The translations under genes and the position numbers were made by a program. From Cytobacillus citreus (GTDB taxonomy: Bacteria; Bacillota; Bacilli; Bacillales; Cytobacillaceae): DNA of 64,000 nt. The notes below the pieces were generated by a model. That model had not been told where the DNA came from. It saw only the letters and a program-made list of their open reading frames with translations, and did no database searches. Location: contig NZ_JAGYPM010000007.1 of the NCBI RefSeq assembly GCF_018343665.1, positions 104,430 through 168,429 on the forward strand, read 5' to 3'. Position 1 is the stretch's first letter; each line of letters opens with the position of its first letter. This document shows, in pieces, positions 9,213 through 17,988 of this stretch.

Positions 9213-10415
9213 TTATATAACCCCCGACTGCTTTAATTTCGCAATTTCATTAGCATCCATATTAATTAAATCTTTAAAAATTTCTTCGTTATGCTCACCT
9301 AGCGTAGGGCCGATCCATTTCAGATTACCAGGAGTTTCTGATAATTTAGGCACTACGCCAGGTGCTAGTACTGTTTCGCCAGTCGGAAGCTCGATTGGTT
9401 CCAGCATTTTTCTAGACTTATATTGTTCATCTTTAACAATATCCTTAATACTATAAATCGGGCCTACTGGTACTGAAGCATCATCTAGTAATTTTTGAAC
9501 TTCTTTAAGAGGACGTTGTTTAGTCCATTCTTCAATTGTTTTGTCAATGAACTCAACATTGTCAGCACGCCCTTGATTGTTTGCTAACTTAGGATCATTT
9601 GCTAAATCTTCTCTCCCCATCGTTTTCATTAAACGCTGAAAAATGCTATCTCCATTAGCCCCAATGACTAAATACCTACCGTCAGCGCATTCATAAGTAT
9701 TCGATGGTGCTATTCCAGGTAAAGTACTGCCAGTTCTTTCACGGATTAATCCTGTTAAATCGTATTCCGGAAGGATTCCTTCTAGTAAACTAAAGACAGC
9801 CTCATATAGCGCAACATCAATTAGCTGACCTTTCTTCTCAGGATCATTGTCACGTGCTCTTACCGCCATAATTGTTCCGATAACAGCATAAAGTCCTGCT
9901 ACTAAATCTCCTATTGCAATTCCTACTCTTACGGGTGGTCTATCAGGATAACCAGTTAAAAATCTTAAACCTCCAAACGCTTCAGCGACACTTCCGAAAC
10001 CAGGCTTGTGGCTATAAGGTCCCGTTTGGCCATAACCAGATATTCTTGTCATTATCAGACTTGGGTTAATTTCACTTAAATGTTCGTAGCCAATCCCCCA
10101 TTTCTCCAACGTACCTGGGCGAAAATTTTCTAGAACAACATCTACTTCACCAGCAAGCTTTTTAACTATTTCCTGCCCTTGTTGATCCCGTAAATTAATG
10201 GTAATTGATTTTTTATTTCTTGCTTGGACATACCACCAAACTGAATTATCTCCATGCATGATTCTCCAATTTCTGAGTGGGTCTCCTTTTTTTGGCTCTT
10301 CCACTTTTATAACTTCTGCGCCAAATTCTGCGAATATTTTACCTGCAAAAGGCGCGGCAACTAAATTGCCTAACTCTAATACTCTTATACCTTCAAGAGG
10401 CATTTTTTTTGCCAA
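9213..10415 (-). CDS. family III (CaiB/BaiF) CoA-transferase
   Basis: A 400-residue CoA-transferase. The conserved catalytic aspartate is Asp170 in GIAIGDLVAG, matching the Asp near 169 of formyl-CoA transferase. RVLELGNLVAAPFAG at the N-terminus and ENFRPGTLEKWGIGY are standard family motifs, and the length is normal. The start is a TTG at 10415 behind GGAGGGAG; the spacing is a little long. It probably moves CoA from succinyl-CoA or acetyl-CoA onto the imported dicarboxylate, making the substrate for the adjoining lyase. A human homologue of this family (SUGCT) accepts glutarate and 3-hydroxy-3-methylglutarate, which fits the context. Confidence 0.9.
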   Translation of the reverse strand: MAKKMPLEGIRVLELGNLVAAPFAGKIFAEFGAEVIKVEEPKKGDPLRNWRIMHGDNSVWWYVQARNKKSITINLRDQQGQEIVKKLAGEVDVVLENFRPGTLEKWGIGYEHLSEINPSLIMTRISGYGQTGPYSHKPGFGSVAEAFGGLRFLTGYPDRPPVRVGIAIGDLVAGLYAVIGTIMAVRARDNDPEKKGQLIDVALYEAVFSLLEGILPEYDLTGLIRERTGSTLPGIAPSNTYECADGRYLVIGANGDSIFQRLMKTMGREDLANDPKLANNQGRADNVEFIDKTIEEWTKQRPLKEVQKLLDDASVPVGPIYSIKDIVKDEQYKSRKMLEPIELPTGETVLAPGVVPKLSETPGNLKWIGPTLGEHNEEIFKDLINMDANEIAKLKQSGVI

Positions 10416-10499
10416 TTTGATCTTCTCCCTCCTAGCTGCTACTTTTCCGTTTTACATAATTGGGCATAAATCTGAGGGAATACTTGCATTTACCCCCGT

Positions 10500-11147
10500 T
10501 TATCCTAAGTAAAGCTGATAATCTGCTTCAAGATGCTTCCTCATATTTTGTTTGGCTTTTTCCTTGTTTTGTTCTTTAATCGCAAGAAAAATATTGTAAT
10601 GGTCCCTAAGGGCCGTCTCCTTTCTCATAGGATTAATTTCTAAAATGGAGCTTCTATAAAAACTTATAACTCCCCTCAACTCAGTAATCATTTTAATTAA
10701 GAAAGGATTTTCGCTCGATTCCACAATAATTTGGTGAAATCTTTGATTTAATTCGTGAATTTTTTTCATATTGTTTTCTTTTACCTCAACTGTTGAAATA
10801 TTTAATATGTATTCCATCTCTTCTATATGTTTTTCAGTCCTTCTTTCGGCAGCATACATGGCAGCTAGTGGCTCAAGCTCGATTCTACATTCGAATAAGA
10901 ATTGATAATCTTTCATTGTTGGATTATATACAGTGACTCCACCTTGAACCTGTTCAACAACTAGTCCATCCTTCTCTAACCTCCGAATAGCCTCACGAAC
11001 CGGACTGCGGCTGACCCCTAGTTCTTCAGCAATTTTCTCTTCTATCAATCTCTGACCTGGTTCAATACCACCTGAAACAATTTGATCTCGTAAATATTCA
11101 TAAACCTGATCTAATAAAGTATCTCTTCTAATAATTTTCTTTGTCAT
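10500..11147 (-). CDS. GntR-family regulator, FadR/FCD subfamily
   Basis: About 215 residues: a winged helix-turn-helix (residues 8-75, with EELGVSRSPVREAIRRLEKDG) followed by an all-helical FCD ligand domain with metal-binding histidines. The start is ATG 11147 behind AGAGGA; a frame from 11183 would begin inside the probable operator. It is the first gene upstream of the CoA-transferase/lyase/TRAP operon on the same strand, so it very probably controls that operon in response to the substrate or its CoA ester. FCD regulators usually release DNA on binding a small carboxylate. Confidence 0.88.
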   Translation of the reverse strand: MTKKIIRRDTLLDQVYEYLRDQIVSGGIEPGQRLIEEKIAEELGVSRSPVREAIRRLEKDGLVVEQVQGGVTVYNPTMKDYQFLFECRIELEPLAAMYAAERRTEKHIEEMEYILNISTVEVKENNMKKIHELNQRFHQIIVESSENPFLIKMITELRGVISFYRSSILEINPMRKETALRDHYNIFLAIKEQNKEKAKQNMRKHLEADYQLYLG

Positions 11148-11168
11148 ATATTCCTCTTTTCGTCGACG

Positions 11169-11181
11169 GTATACAGTATGC
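11169..11181 (-). promoter_or_regulatory. candidate operator of the FCD regulator
   Basis: The minus strand reads GCATAC-T-GTATAC, an inverted repeat with one mismatch, 21-33 nt upstream of the regulator start. FadR/FCD proteins commonly bind short palindromes of this kind next to their own genes. No second good copy was found before the CoA-transferase gene. Confidence 0.45.
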
Positions 11182-11302
11182 ATAACATATTTATTAGAAT
11201 AATACGAATTATTTTATTAGTCAATAATTTAATTTTCTGTAAATTATTTTTACAAATAATTTTGTGGAAATAGATCATAGAAATTTTTATCAAAATAAAA
11301 TA

Positions 11303-11328
11303 AGAGCGAGACAAAAATGTCTCACTCT
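11303..11328 (-). terminator. terminator of pssA
   Basis: AGAGCGAGACA pairs with TGTCTCACTCT (one mismatch) around a 4-nt loop. On the minus strand it is followed by a T-rich run, 60 nt beyond the pssA stop. Confidence 0.8.
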
Positions 11329-11387
11329 CTACGATTCAGTTCATTATTAATTACTGTTTAAAATGATTTTTTCTGTTAATTAATAGG

Positions 11388-12089
11388 TTATTCATGTTTT
11401 TTATTCTTGCCTTTTACAAATCGATAAGCTAAATAAGCAATATAAAGCGGAGCAGCAATATAAATTAAATATGGAAACTGACCATGTGTACCTGTTTCGT
11501 AAATAATATAAAGCAGACAGCCGAGAAAGATTGTTACGATTGTACCGTACTTTGGTAAAGGAATTTCTTTTAGGCTTGGGATTCTAATTTTGCTTACCAT
11601 TAAAAAACACATTCCTGTAAAAACAACTGTTGTGATTATTTGAGGTATTTTATCTCCAAATAAAGTAAGAATGGCTAAAATTCCACCAGCCGCGGTTATA
11701 GGTACACCAACAAAATAGTTCATCGAGGATTTAGTTGAACTAATGTTAAACCTTGCCAAACGGAATGCCCCGAATAATGGGAATAACCCTGCGATGAAAA
11801 ATCCTATCATCCCAAATTGATAAAAATATGTATAAAAAATTAAAAATGATGGAGCCACTCCAAAAGTAACGATATCTGCTAAAGAATCCAGTTCTTTCCC
11901 TAATTGACTGTCAGCATTTAACATTCTAGCAAGTCTACCGTCCATACTGTCCAGCATCATACCTATTAAAATTAATATAGCTGCATTGTTAAACTGGCCA
12001 TTTGCCGCAAATCCAATTGATAAAAAACCACAATATAAATTTCCAAGTGTAAGCATGTTTGGGATTGCTTTTTTTATTCGCACTGGCAT
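11388..12089 (-). CDS. pssA: CDP-diacylglycerol-serine O-phosphatidyltransferase
   Basis: A 233-residue membrane enzyme that makes phosphatidylserine, the precursor of phosphatidylethanolamine. The full CDP-alcohol phosphotransferase motif is present: DSMDGRLAR, then eight residues, then GKELDSLAD, supplying the metal and CDP ligands. About seven hydrophobic spans follow, and the C-terminus is basic (KGKNKKHE). It starts at ATG 12089 behind AGGAGAG. It is alone here with its own terminator; no psd gene is adjacent. It is somewhat longer than the B. subtilis enzyme. Confidence 0.92.
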   Translation of the reverse strand: MPVRIKKAIPNMLTLGNLYCGFLSIGFAANGQFNNAAILILIGMMLDSMDGRLARMLNADSQLGKELDSLADIVTFGVAPSFLIFYTYFYQFGMIGFFIAGLFPLFGAFRLARFNISSTKSSMNYFVGVPITAAGGILAILTLFGDKIPQIITTVVFTGMCFLMVSKIRIPSLKEIPLPKYGTIVTIFLGCLLYIIYETGTHGQFPYLIYIAAPLYIAYLAYRFVKGKNKKHE

Positions 12090-12160
12090 TTTTTCTCTCC
12101 TAATTAATTTTCTTAATCATATCTAATTATGTTATTTTCACCCAATATCAATTTACTATT

Positions 12161-12224
12161 AGAAAAACTTGGCGAATGCCAAGTCCTTTTTGGCATATGC
12201 CTTAGTTTTTCTTATGCGATCTTT
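12161..12224 (+). repeat. dispersed double-hairpin repeat, copy 1
   Basis: An outer stem (GAAAAACT ... AGTTTTTC) encloses two hairpins, TTGGC-GAAT-GCCAA and the self-complementary GGCATATGCC. The spacer GTCCTTTT and the tail TTATGCGATCTT are shared with copy 2. Related copies lie at 12295, 23640 and 57165. Confidence 0.75.
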
Positions 12225-12294
12225 TTAGCAGATTTTTAATTGAACACACATTTTACTTTAGTACGTTAATAAACTTAAACCTTCATTTTAGCTT

Positions 12295-12356
12295 AGAAAA
12301 ACTTGGCGAATGCCAAGTCCTTTTTGGCGTATGCCTTAGTTTTCTTATGCGATCTT
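12295..12356 (+). repeat. dispersed double-hairpin repeat, copy 2
   Basis: Nearly identical to copy 1 over 60 nt (GGCATATGCC becomes GGCGTATGCC). Both copies are followed some 30 nt later by the same ACTTTAGTACGTTAA tail, so the duplicated unit is about 134 nt. This suggests a tandem duplication of a mobile or RNA-structured element. Confidence 0.75.
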
Positions 12357-12487
12357 ACATCAATAATTTCATTATAACCACTCATTCACTTTAGTACGTT
12401 AAAAAAACTTTAACTTTCTTACTAGCCAATAAAGATTATAACACTTTTTTCTTTACTTGATTAAACAATACATAAATTATTAAAAAA

Positions 12488-12504
12488 GCATCGGAATATC
12501 CGAT
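12488..12504 (-). terminator. terminator of the acyl-CoA ligase gene
   Basis: ATCGGA at 12490-12495 pairs with TCCGAT at 12499-12504. On the minus strand it is followed by TTTTTT. Confidence 0.7.
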
Positions 12505-12662
12505 ACTTTCTAGATTAAATTGATTCCTTTTTGTATGATTACTCTTACAGCAGTCATGTTAAAATTTCATTTTTATGTTCGTCTTATAATGGAGCACCTA
12601 TTAAGACTCGGATAAATTGAAAATGAATGATTCTTACACCCTGTAATAAATCGGTGCCTATA

Positions 12663-14231
12663 CTATTGTTGTTCATTTAAAAATAATTCCTCAAGTTGCT
12701 TTCTAAGCATGAACTTCTGAATTTTTCCGCTCGCATTTCTAGGCAGAACATCGCAAAAAATATATTTTCGCGGTCTCTTGTAATTAGCCAGCTCCATACT
12801 ATTTTTACAGCAATCGTCGAGATCCTTCTCCGAAAGACTTGGATCTTTTTTCACCACGAATGCCGTTACTGTCTCGCCCCAGCGATCGTCTGGCTGACCA
12901 ATGACTGCTACATCCAATACACCACTAAGTGTGTATAGAACATCTTCAACTTCTCGTGGGTAAATATTCTCTCCCCCGCTAATAATCATGTCATCTACCC
13001 GATCTTTCACCCATAAATAACCTTCATCATCAAGGTAGCCAATGTCTCCAGAATGATACCAGCCACTATATAAGGCGTTCTCGGTAGTTTCTTTTCTATT
13101 ATAATATCCGCCCATCATGCATGGACCTTTTACAATTATTTCTCCTGACTCACCAATCGGGACAGTATCATTTGGATCTGAAGGACCATCCTCACTTGGC
13201 CGAACAATTCTAATTTCATGATTAAGGCAAGCTTGACCGGCCGATCCAGCTTTCCTAATCTGATCATCTTCAGTCAGAAATGAAATAGCTGGACCCATTT
13301 CCGTCATACCATAAGCCTGCACGAGTTGAATTCCTAATTTTTCTCTACATGCCTTGACGAGAGTTGGCGCCATTGGAGCAGCTCCATAAAGTCCTAGCTT
13401 TAAGCTTTCTAGCTGATATTCCTCAAGATCTTCTTGCAGAAGCATATTCCACATTGTCGGTGCGGCAAAGAACTTTGTAATTTTCTCATCATTAATTAAT
13501 TGAAGCACTTCTTTAGGGTCAAAATGATGGAGGATTGTACTTTTTGCACCGACATGTACACGCGGTAAAAACGCACAGTGTAATTCAGCACAATGAAACA
13601 TCGGTGCGATAACGAGCCCATTATCATTTTTATCTAGTTTTGTCGCACTAATACAAATTAAGCTGTGCTCAACCATTTCGCGGTGACGGTGAACGACTCC
13701 TTTTGGCCTGCCGGTTGTGCCGCTCGTATACATAATGGCATAGACATCATTTTCATGTATTTCTGTCATTATTTCAGTACTTGGAGCAGCAGATACTTTC
13801 TCTTTATAACTTACAGCATATGAAGAAACATCACCATCTATCGCCCAGAAGGATGTTTGCGGAAAACGTTTAGTAATTGGACTAATACCTGATTCAAGCA
13901 TTTTTTCATAAATGACAATTTTTGGTTGTGCATCTGAAAGAATATACGCGACTTCTTCAGACATCAATCGGAAATTAATCGGATTAAATATGGCTCCCAT
14001 TTTTGCACAGGCAAAAAATACAGTTGCTAATTCCTCAGTGTTGAATAAATAGGTGGATACGATATCTCCTTTTTTAACACCTTCTTGCAAAAATGCATTG
14101 GCTAGCTTATTCACTTCAAGACTCCATTCTTTAAACGTGAACCTTAAATTCTTTTTCACATCATATAAAGCTTCCTTGTTAGGAAATTTAGCTACTGTTA
14201 AGTCAAATATTTTTCCGATTGTTATTGTCAT
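12663..14231 (-). CDS. AMP-forming acyl-CoA synthetase
   Basis: About 522 residues, a full-length ANL-superfamily ligase that activates a fatty or other carboxylic acid with ATP and CoA. Motifs in order: phosphate loop YTSGTTGRPKG, YGMTE, GWYHSGDIG, the hinge DRVDDMIISGGENIYPREVE, and the C-terminal catalytic lysine in ASGKIQK. The start is ATG 14231, with AAGGAGG 8 nt upstream; a TTG at 14249 overlaps that ribosome-binding site. It lies directly downstream of a thiolase in a beta-oxidation-like cluster, so it likely supplies that pathway with acyl-CoA. Substrate chain length is not evident. Confidence 0.9.
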   Translation of the reverse strand: MTITIGKIFDLTVAKFPNKEALYDVKKNLRFTFKEWSLEVNKLANAFLQEGVKKGDIVSTYLFNTEELATVFFACAKMGAIFNPINFRLMSEEVAYILSDAQPKIVIYEKMLESGISPITKRFPQTSFWAIDGDVSSYAVSYKEKVSAAPSTEIMTEIHENDVYAIMYTSGTTGRPKGVVHRHREMVEHSLICISATKLDKNDNGLVIAPMFHCAELHCAFLPRVHVGAKSTILHHFDPKEVLQLINDEKITKFFAAPTMWNMLLQEDLEEYQLESLKLGLYGAAPMAPTLVKACREKLGIQLVQAYGMTEMGPAISFLTEDDQIRKAGSAGQACLNHEIRIVRPSEDGPSDPNDTVPIGESGEIIVKGPCMMGGYYNRKETTENALYSGWYHSGDIGYLDDEGYLWVKDRVDDMIISGGENIYPREVEDVLYTLSGVLDVAVIGQPDDRWGETVTAFVVKKDPSLSEKDLDDCCKNSMELANYKRPRKYIFCDVLPRNASGKIQKFMLRKQLEELFLNEQQ

Positions 14232-14278
14232 CCAGTTTTCCTCCTTCAATATTATTTATTATGGAAATTCTAAATAGA

Positions 14279-15430
14279 TTAATCTAAGCGCTCAATAATG
14301 GTTGCATTTGCCATCCCGTGACCCTCACACATCGTTTGAAGCCCATATCTTCCACCTGTCCGTTCTAGCTCATGCATCATCGTTACCATCAGCCTTGCAC
14401 CACTGGCACCAAGGGGATGGCCAAGTGCGATTGCTCCTCCATTTGGATTTAGCTTGGCAGGATCAGCTCCTGTTTCCTTTAGCCAAGCTAGCGGTACTGG
14501 CGCAAAAGCCTCATTCACTTCGAAGATATCAATATCCTCAATCGATAATCCAGCCTTCTTAAGTACCTTTTCAGTTGCTGGAATTGGTCCGGTGAGCATG
14601 AGTGTTGGATCTGAGCCGACAACCGTTCTTGCTATTATGCGAAACCTTGGCTTTAGCCCAAGCTCTTTGGCTTTATCATGGGACATTATTAATATGGCTG
14701 CTGCACCATCACTGATTTGACTAGAATTTCCTGCATGAATCACTCCGTCTTCTTTAAAAACCGTTTTTAATCCCGCAAGAGCTTCTACTGTGGATCCTAT
14801 TCTCGGTCCCGAATCTTCAGAGACGGTAATTTTTTCACCATCCGGCAACGTAAATTCAATAAGAGCAATTTCCTTTGAAAAATACCCTTCAGCCTGTGCC
14901 TTCAAAGCTTTTTCATGGCTTTCAAATGAATATTGATCTAATTCCTTGCGGGTAAAGCCGTATTTTTCAGCTATTCTTTCTGCGGATAAGCCTTGATGAA
15001 TAATTTCATGCTGGCTCATTAATTTCTCACTAAATGGAACCCCTTGATAACTTGATCCGATTGGTACCCGTGACATATTTTCCACACCACCAGCAATGAC
15101 GACATCCATATCTCCTGAAAGGATTGCTTGAGCGGCAAAATGGACTGCCTGCTGGCTTGATCCGCATTGCCTGTCAATCGTCGTTCCTGGAACTTCAATT
15201 GGAAATCCTGCTATTAAGGCAGCAACTCTAGCAATATCTCCACTCTGTTCCCCAATTTGAGATACACAACCGAGAATCACATCATCTACAATAACTGGAT
15301 CGATACCCACCCGATTTACTATAACCCTCAAAATATAAGCTGCAAGATCATCTGCCCGATAATCCTTTAATAATCCATTTCTTCGTCCTACCGGTGTACG
15401 TACCCCTTCAATAATGACAGCCTCACGCAT
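14279..15430 (-). CDS. acetyl-CoA acyltransferase (thiolase)
   Basis: A 383-residue thiolase. The nucleophile is Cys89 in DRQCGSSQQA. GGVENMSRVP, the histidine in GHPLGASGAR and the second cysteine in CEGHGMANA complete the active site. The enzyme releases acetyl-CoA from 3-ketoacyl-CoA in fatty-acid breakdown, or condenses two acetyl-CoA in reverse. It lies between the decayed acyl-CoA dehydrogenase and the acyl-CoA ligase, with gaps of 14 and 47 nt, so co-transcription is likely. Degradative use is favoured by the neighbours. Confidence 0.92.
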   Translation of the reverse strand: MREAVIIEGVRTPVGRRNGLLKDYRADDLAAYILRVIVNRVGIDPVIVDDVILGCVSQIGEQSGDIARVAALIAGFPIEVPGTTIDRQCGSSQQAVHFAAQAILSGDMDVVIAGGVENMSRVPIGSSYQGVPFSEKLMSQHEIIHQGLSAERIAEKYGFTRKELDQYSFESHEKALKAQAEGYFSKEIALIEFTLPDGEKITVSEDSGPRIGSTVEALAGLKTVFKEDGVIHAGNSSQISDGAAAILIMSHDKAKELGLKPRFRIIARTVVGSDPTLMLTGPIPATEKVLKKAGLSIEDIDIFEVNEAFAPVPLAWLKETGADPAKLNPNGGAIALGHPLGASGARLMVTMMHELERTGGRYGLQTMCEGHGMANATIIERLD

Positions 15431-15444
15431 GATCTTTCTCCTCT

Positions 15445-15974
15445 CTATAGTCCTAAGTTTTTAGCAATAATGCTTTTCATGATTTCATTTGTACCTGCAT
15501 AAATACTTGCAACAGGGATATCGCGATACCTTCTTGCAATCTCGTATTCTTCCATATATCCATACCCTCCATGAAGCTGAAGGGATTCTGCGACAATTCG
15601 CTTCGCTTGATCCGTTAGCTTCCATTTCGCCATCGATACTTTGGTAACGATATCCCTTCCTTTCGTATGCTCCATTATCAATTGATCGAGAAAGGCTCTT
15701 CCCATTTCAATATCTGTTGCCATTTCGGCTATTTTGAATTGACTGTTTTGAAATTGACTAATCGTTTTTCCAAATGCCTGCCTGCTTTTAACATATTCCA
15801 CTGTCATTTTCAGCATTTCCTCCGCTGCAATTCTCAAGCTCTTCATTAATCACTACAGAAAATCCCCAATCCACTACGCTACCGCCATATTTCTCATCAA
15901 TATCAGGACATAGAAAATTTACGCAGTGATTTGCGAAATATATCATGCTCTTCATTTAAATATGGTGCGATCAT
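15445..15974 (-). pseudogene. acyl-CoA dehydrogenase, decayed by two internal deletions
   Basis: Three blocks of one acyl-CoA dehydrogenase can be read in order. From ATG 15974: MIAPYLNEEHDIFRKSLRKF, the normal N-terminus. Then, in another frame, FLCPDIDEKYGG ... DWGFSVVINEEL. Then, shifted again, LRIAAEEMLKMTVEYVKSRQAFGK through GGYGYMEEYEIARRYRD and the usual C-terminus at 15445. About 35-40 residues are missing at the first junction and roughly 140 at the second, including most of the middle FAD/acyl-binding domain. Only about 176 codons of a normal ~380 remain. The 133-residue C-terminal frame (15445-15846) may still be open but cannot be an active enzyme. Confidence 0.88.
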
Positions 15975-16128
15975 TGGCTTCCCCTTTCAATAGATAAATT
16001 GGTTAAAAAAATATTTCTAAAACATCTATTAATTATATACAGAACATTCAGAATTCATTTTTTAGACACAATCTGATTGCAAGAAATGATTTGCTTAAAC
16101 AATTAAAAACTTTCATTTTTAATATTTT

Positions 16129-16896
16129 TTATTTTGGCTGCATTCGAATTGCACCATCTAGACGAATCGTTTCACCATTCAGCATTGGATTTTGAATGAT
16201 GCTTTCTACTAGGATGGCATACTCTTCTGGATTCCCAAGTCTTTGCGGAAATGGAGTCATTTTTCCCAGTGAAATTCTTGCTTCTTCTGGCAAGGAATCA
16301 AACATTGGTGTATGAAATAAACCTGGTGCAATCGTCATTACCCGAATCCCATACATTGCTAGCTCCCTTGCCAATGGTAAAGTCATACTAACAACTCCGC
16401 CTTTTGATGCACTATAGGCTGCCTGGCCAATTTGTCCTTCAAAGGCAGCTACGGAGGCTGTATTGATAATGACTCCTCTTTCTCCATTCTCATTCGGTAC
16501 ATTCTTGACCATGACTTCTGAAGCTAATCTAATAACATTGAAGGTTCCAATTAAATTGATCGATATCACCTTTGAAAACTTTTCTAGCTCATGCACTCCT
16601 TTGCGACCAAGAAGCTTAGCAGCAATTCCAATACCTGCACAATTAACGACCGTATTGATTTCCTCAAACTGTTCAATTCCATATTGAATAGCAGACCTTA
16701 TCTCAGCTTCATTTGTTACATCCGCTTTCATGAAAAACACTCTTTCACCTAACTCCTCCTGAAGCCTATGTGCACGTTCTATACATAAATCTAAAATTAA
16801 GGCTATTCCTCCATTTTTTACAATATTTCTTACTGTTGCTTCTCCAAGTCCTGAAGCACCACCTGTAACAATCGCCCGACAATCCTGTTTAATCAT
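16129..16896 (-). CDS. short-chain dehydrogenase, 3-hydroxyacyl-CoA dehydrogenase type II-like
   Basis: A 255-residue SDR. The NAD-binding TGGASGLG starts at Thr11, NCAG lies at 85-88, and the catalytic Ser148, Tyr161 and Lys165 (YSASK) are intact. The overall sequence, including [26 protein letters not shown] spacing and the [13 protein letters not shown] region, resembles the HSD17B10 / type II 3-hydroxyacyl-CoA dehydrogenase branch. It would oxidise 3-hydroxyacyl-CoA to the ketoacyl-CoA used by the nearby thiolase. A strong GGGGGAGG site precedes the ATG. It is the first intact gene of the cluster. Alternative: a general hydroxysteroid or alcohol dehydrogenase. Confidence 0.85.
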   Translation of the reverse strand: MIKQDCRAIVTGGASGLGEATVRNIVKNGGIALILDLCIERAHRLQEELGERVFFMKADVTNEAEIRSAIQYGIEQFEEINTVVNCAGIGIAAKLLGRKGVHELEKFSKVISINLIGTFNVIRLASEVMVKNVPNENGERGVIINTASVAAFEGQIGQAAYSASKGGVVSMTLPLARELAMYGIRVMTIAPGLFHTPMFDSLPEEARISLGKMTPFPQRLGNPEEYAILVESIIQNPMLNGETIRLDGAIRMQPK

Positions 16897-17071
16897 TTAA
16901 GTGCCTCCCCCTTTTTCACTTGTTTCAAATTATTTCAATTCCCTTAACATATTCTCCTGCTTAAACTGAAAAGAATAAGGCTAAAAAACGAAAAGTTTAT
17001 TTCTTATTGAATATTCCGACTATATAAAGTATGATGTATTGGTAAAAATATAATATAACGGGAGAATATTT

Positions 17072-17350
17072 ATGAAAAAAATAGGTACAATTTCCCTTTC
17101 AGCTTTATTAGCTATTGGTTTTTCTTACAGTGCCAATACAAGTACTGTTGATGCAAAATCTTCAACAATGGCAAAAAAATATCAAAATTGTAAAGAGCTG
17201 AATAAAGATTATGCAGGAGGAGTCGCAAGAACAGCTTCAGCTAAAAATAAAGGGGGAAAAACAAAGTATAAGCCACATATTTCAAAAGAACTGTATGATG
17301 CAAATCAAACAAAAGACCGTGATGGTGACTTCATCGCTTGTGAAAGATAA
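17072..17350 (+). CDS. secreted Excalibur calcium-binding domain protein
   Basis: A 92-residue protein with GGGAG before the ATG. It has a cleavable signal peptide (residues 1-28, ending near STVDAKS) and a C-terminal Excalibur domain. This begins YQNCKELNKDY and ends with the calcium-binding DRDGDFIACE; two cysteines (NC and AC) probably form a disulphide. Such domains are common in secreted Bacillus surface proteins and nuclease-like proteins; here the domain stands alone. The gene is monocistronic and ends at a strong shared terminator. Confidence 0.88.
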   Translation: MKKIGTISLSALLAIGFSYSANTSTVDAKSSTMAKKYQNCKELNKDYAGGVARTASAKNKGGKTKYKPHISKELYDANQTKDRDGDFIACER

Positions 17351-17391
17351 TAAAATCATTAAAACTTAAACTTTCTGGCTTATTAGCTGAC

Positions 17392-17434
17392 AAAGGGTTC
17401 AATTGGAATATCATAATTCCGATTGAACCCTTTT
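17392..17434. terminator. bidirectional terminator between the Excalibur and sigma-factor genes
   Basis: GGGTTCAATTGGAATA and AATTCCGATTGAACCC form a long stem flanked by AAA and TTTT, between convergent genes that stop at 17350 (+) and 17442 (-). Confidence 0.88.
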
Positions 17435-17441
17435 AATCCTT

Positions 17442-17969
17442 CTATGCCAAGTCCTTTTCCAATAGCATTTCCTTCAAATACTTACGGACTCGGTATAATT
17501 TAGTTTTAACGGTATTTTGATTTAATTCTAGCAATTCTGCGATCTCTCTTTCCTTCAAACCATGTCTAATTTTTAGCATGAAAACCTTTTTTTGATCAGT
17601 GGAGAGGGAGTTGATACAATCGTTGATTTTTTCATTTAGGAGATTTATCTCCACTTCCTCCTCTACATTCTGATTCATTCTTACCTGGGCATTGTCTAAA
17701 TCCGTATAAGCTTCAAGATTTTCATTCGTTTTCCTTTCCTTTCGGATAAAGTCAATCGCTGTTCTTGTTGCAATTGCAGAAAGCCAGGCACCGATTTTCT
17801 CTTTTTCTTGGATTGTGTCAATTTTAAGATAAGCCTTAATTAGTGTCTCCTGTACAACATCCTGAGCTAAATAATAATCTCTAGTAATACCGTAAGCTAC
17901 ATGGAAAAGGCGCTTATTATAAAGATCACAAATTTCCTTCATATCAACTGAAGTATTTTCCACTCCCAT
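17442..17969 (-). CDS. ECF-type RNA polymerase sigma factor
   Basis: A 175-residue sigma factor with only regions 2 and 4. Region 2 includes YNKRLFHVAYGITRDYYLAQDVVQETLIKAY; region 4 has LSTDQKKVFMLKIRHGLKEREIAELLELNQNTVKTKLYRVRK. It lies 19 nt after the permease of the GntR/ABC operon and just before a terminator, so it is probably the last gene of that operon. No anti-sigma gene is adjacent, which is unusual for this class. The exact start is uncertain: GGAGGAGG abuts the ATG at 17969, and the GTG two codons later is better spaced. Confidence 0.88.
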   Translation of the reverse strand: MGVENTSVDMKEICDLYNKRLFHVAYGITRDYYLAQDVVQETLIKAYLKIDTIQEKEKIGAWLSAIATRTAIDFIRKERKTNENLEAYTDLDNAQVRMNQNVEEEVEINLLNEKINDCINSLSTDQKKVFMLKIRHGLKEREIAELLELNQNTVKTKLYRVRKYLKEMLLEKDLA

Positions 17970-17988
17970 CCTCCTCCCTCTCTATTTC

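Larger units (their letters stand above)
12090..12662. other. intergenic region with tandem dispersed repeats
   Basis: No gene is seen. The stretch carries two copies, about 134 nt apart, of a double-hairpin repeat, each with a shared tail reading ACTTTAGTACGTTAA. The terminator of the acyl-CoA ligase gene follows near 12490. Confidence 0.6.
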
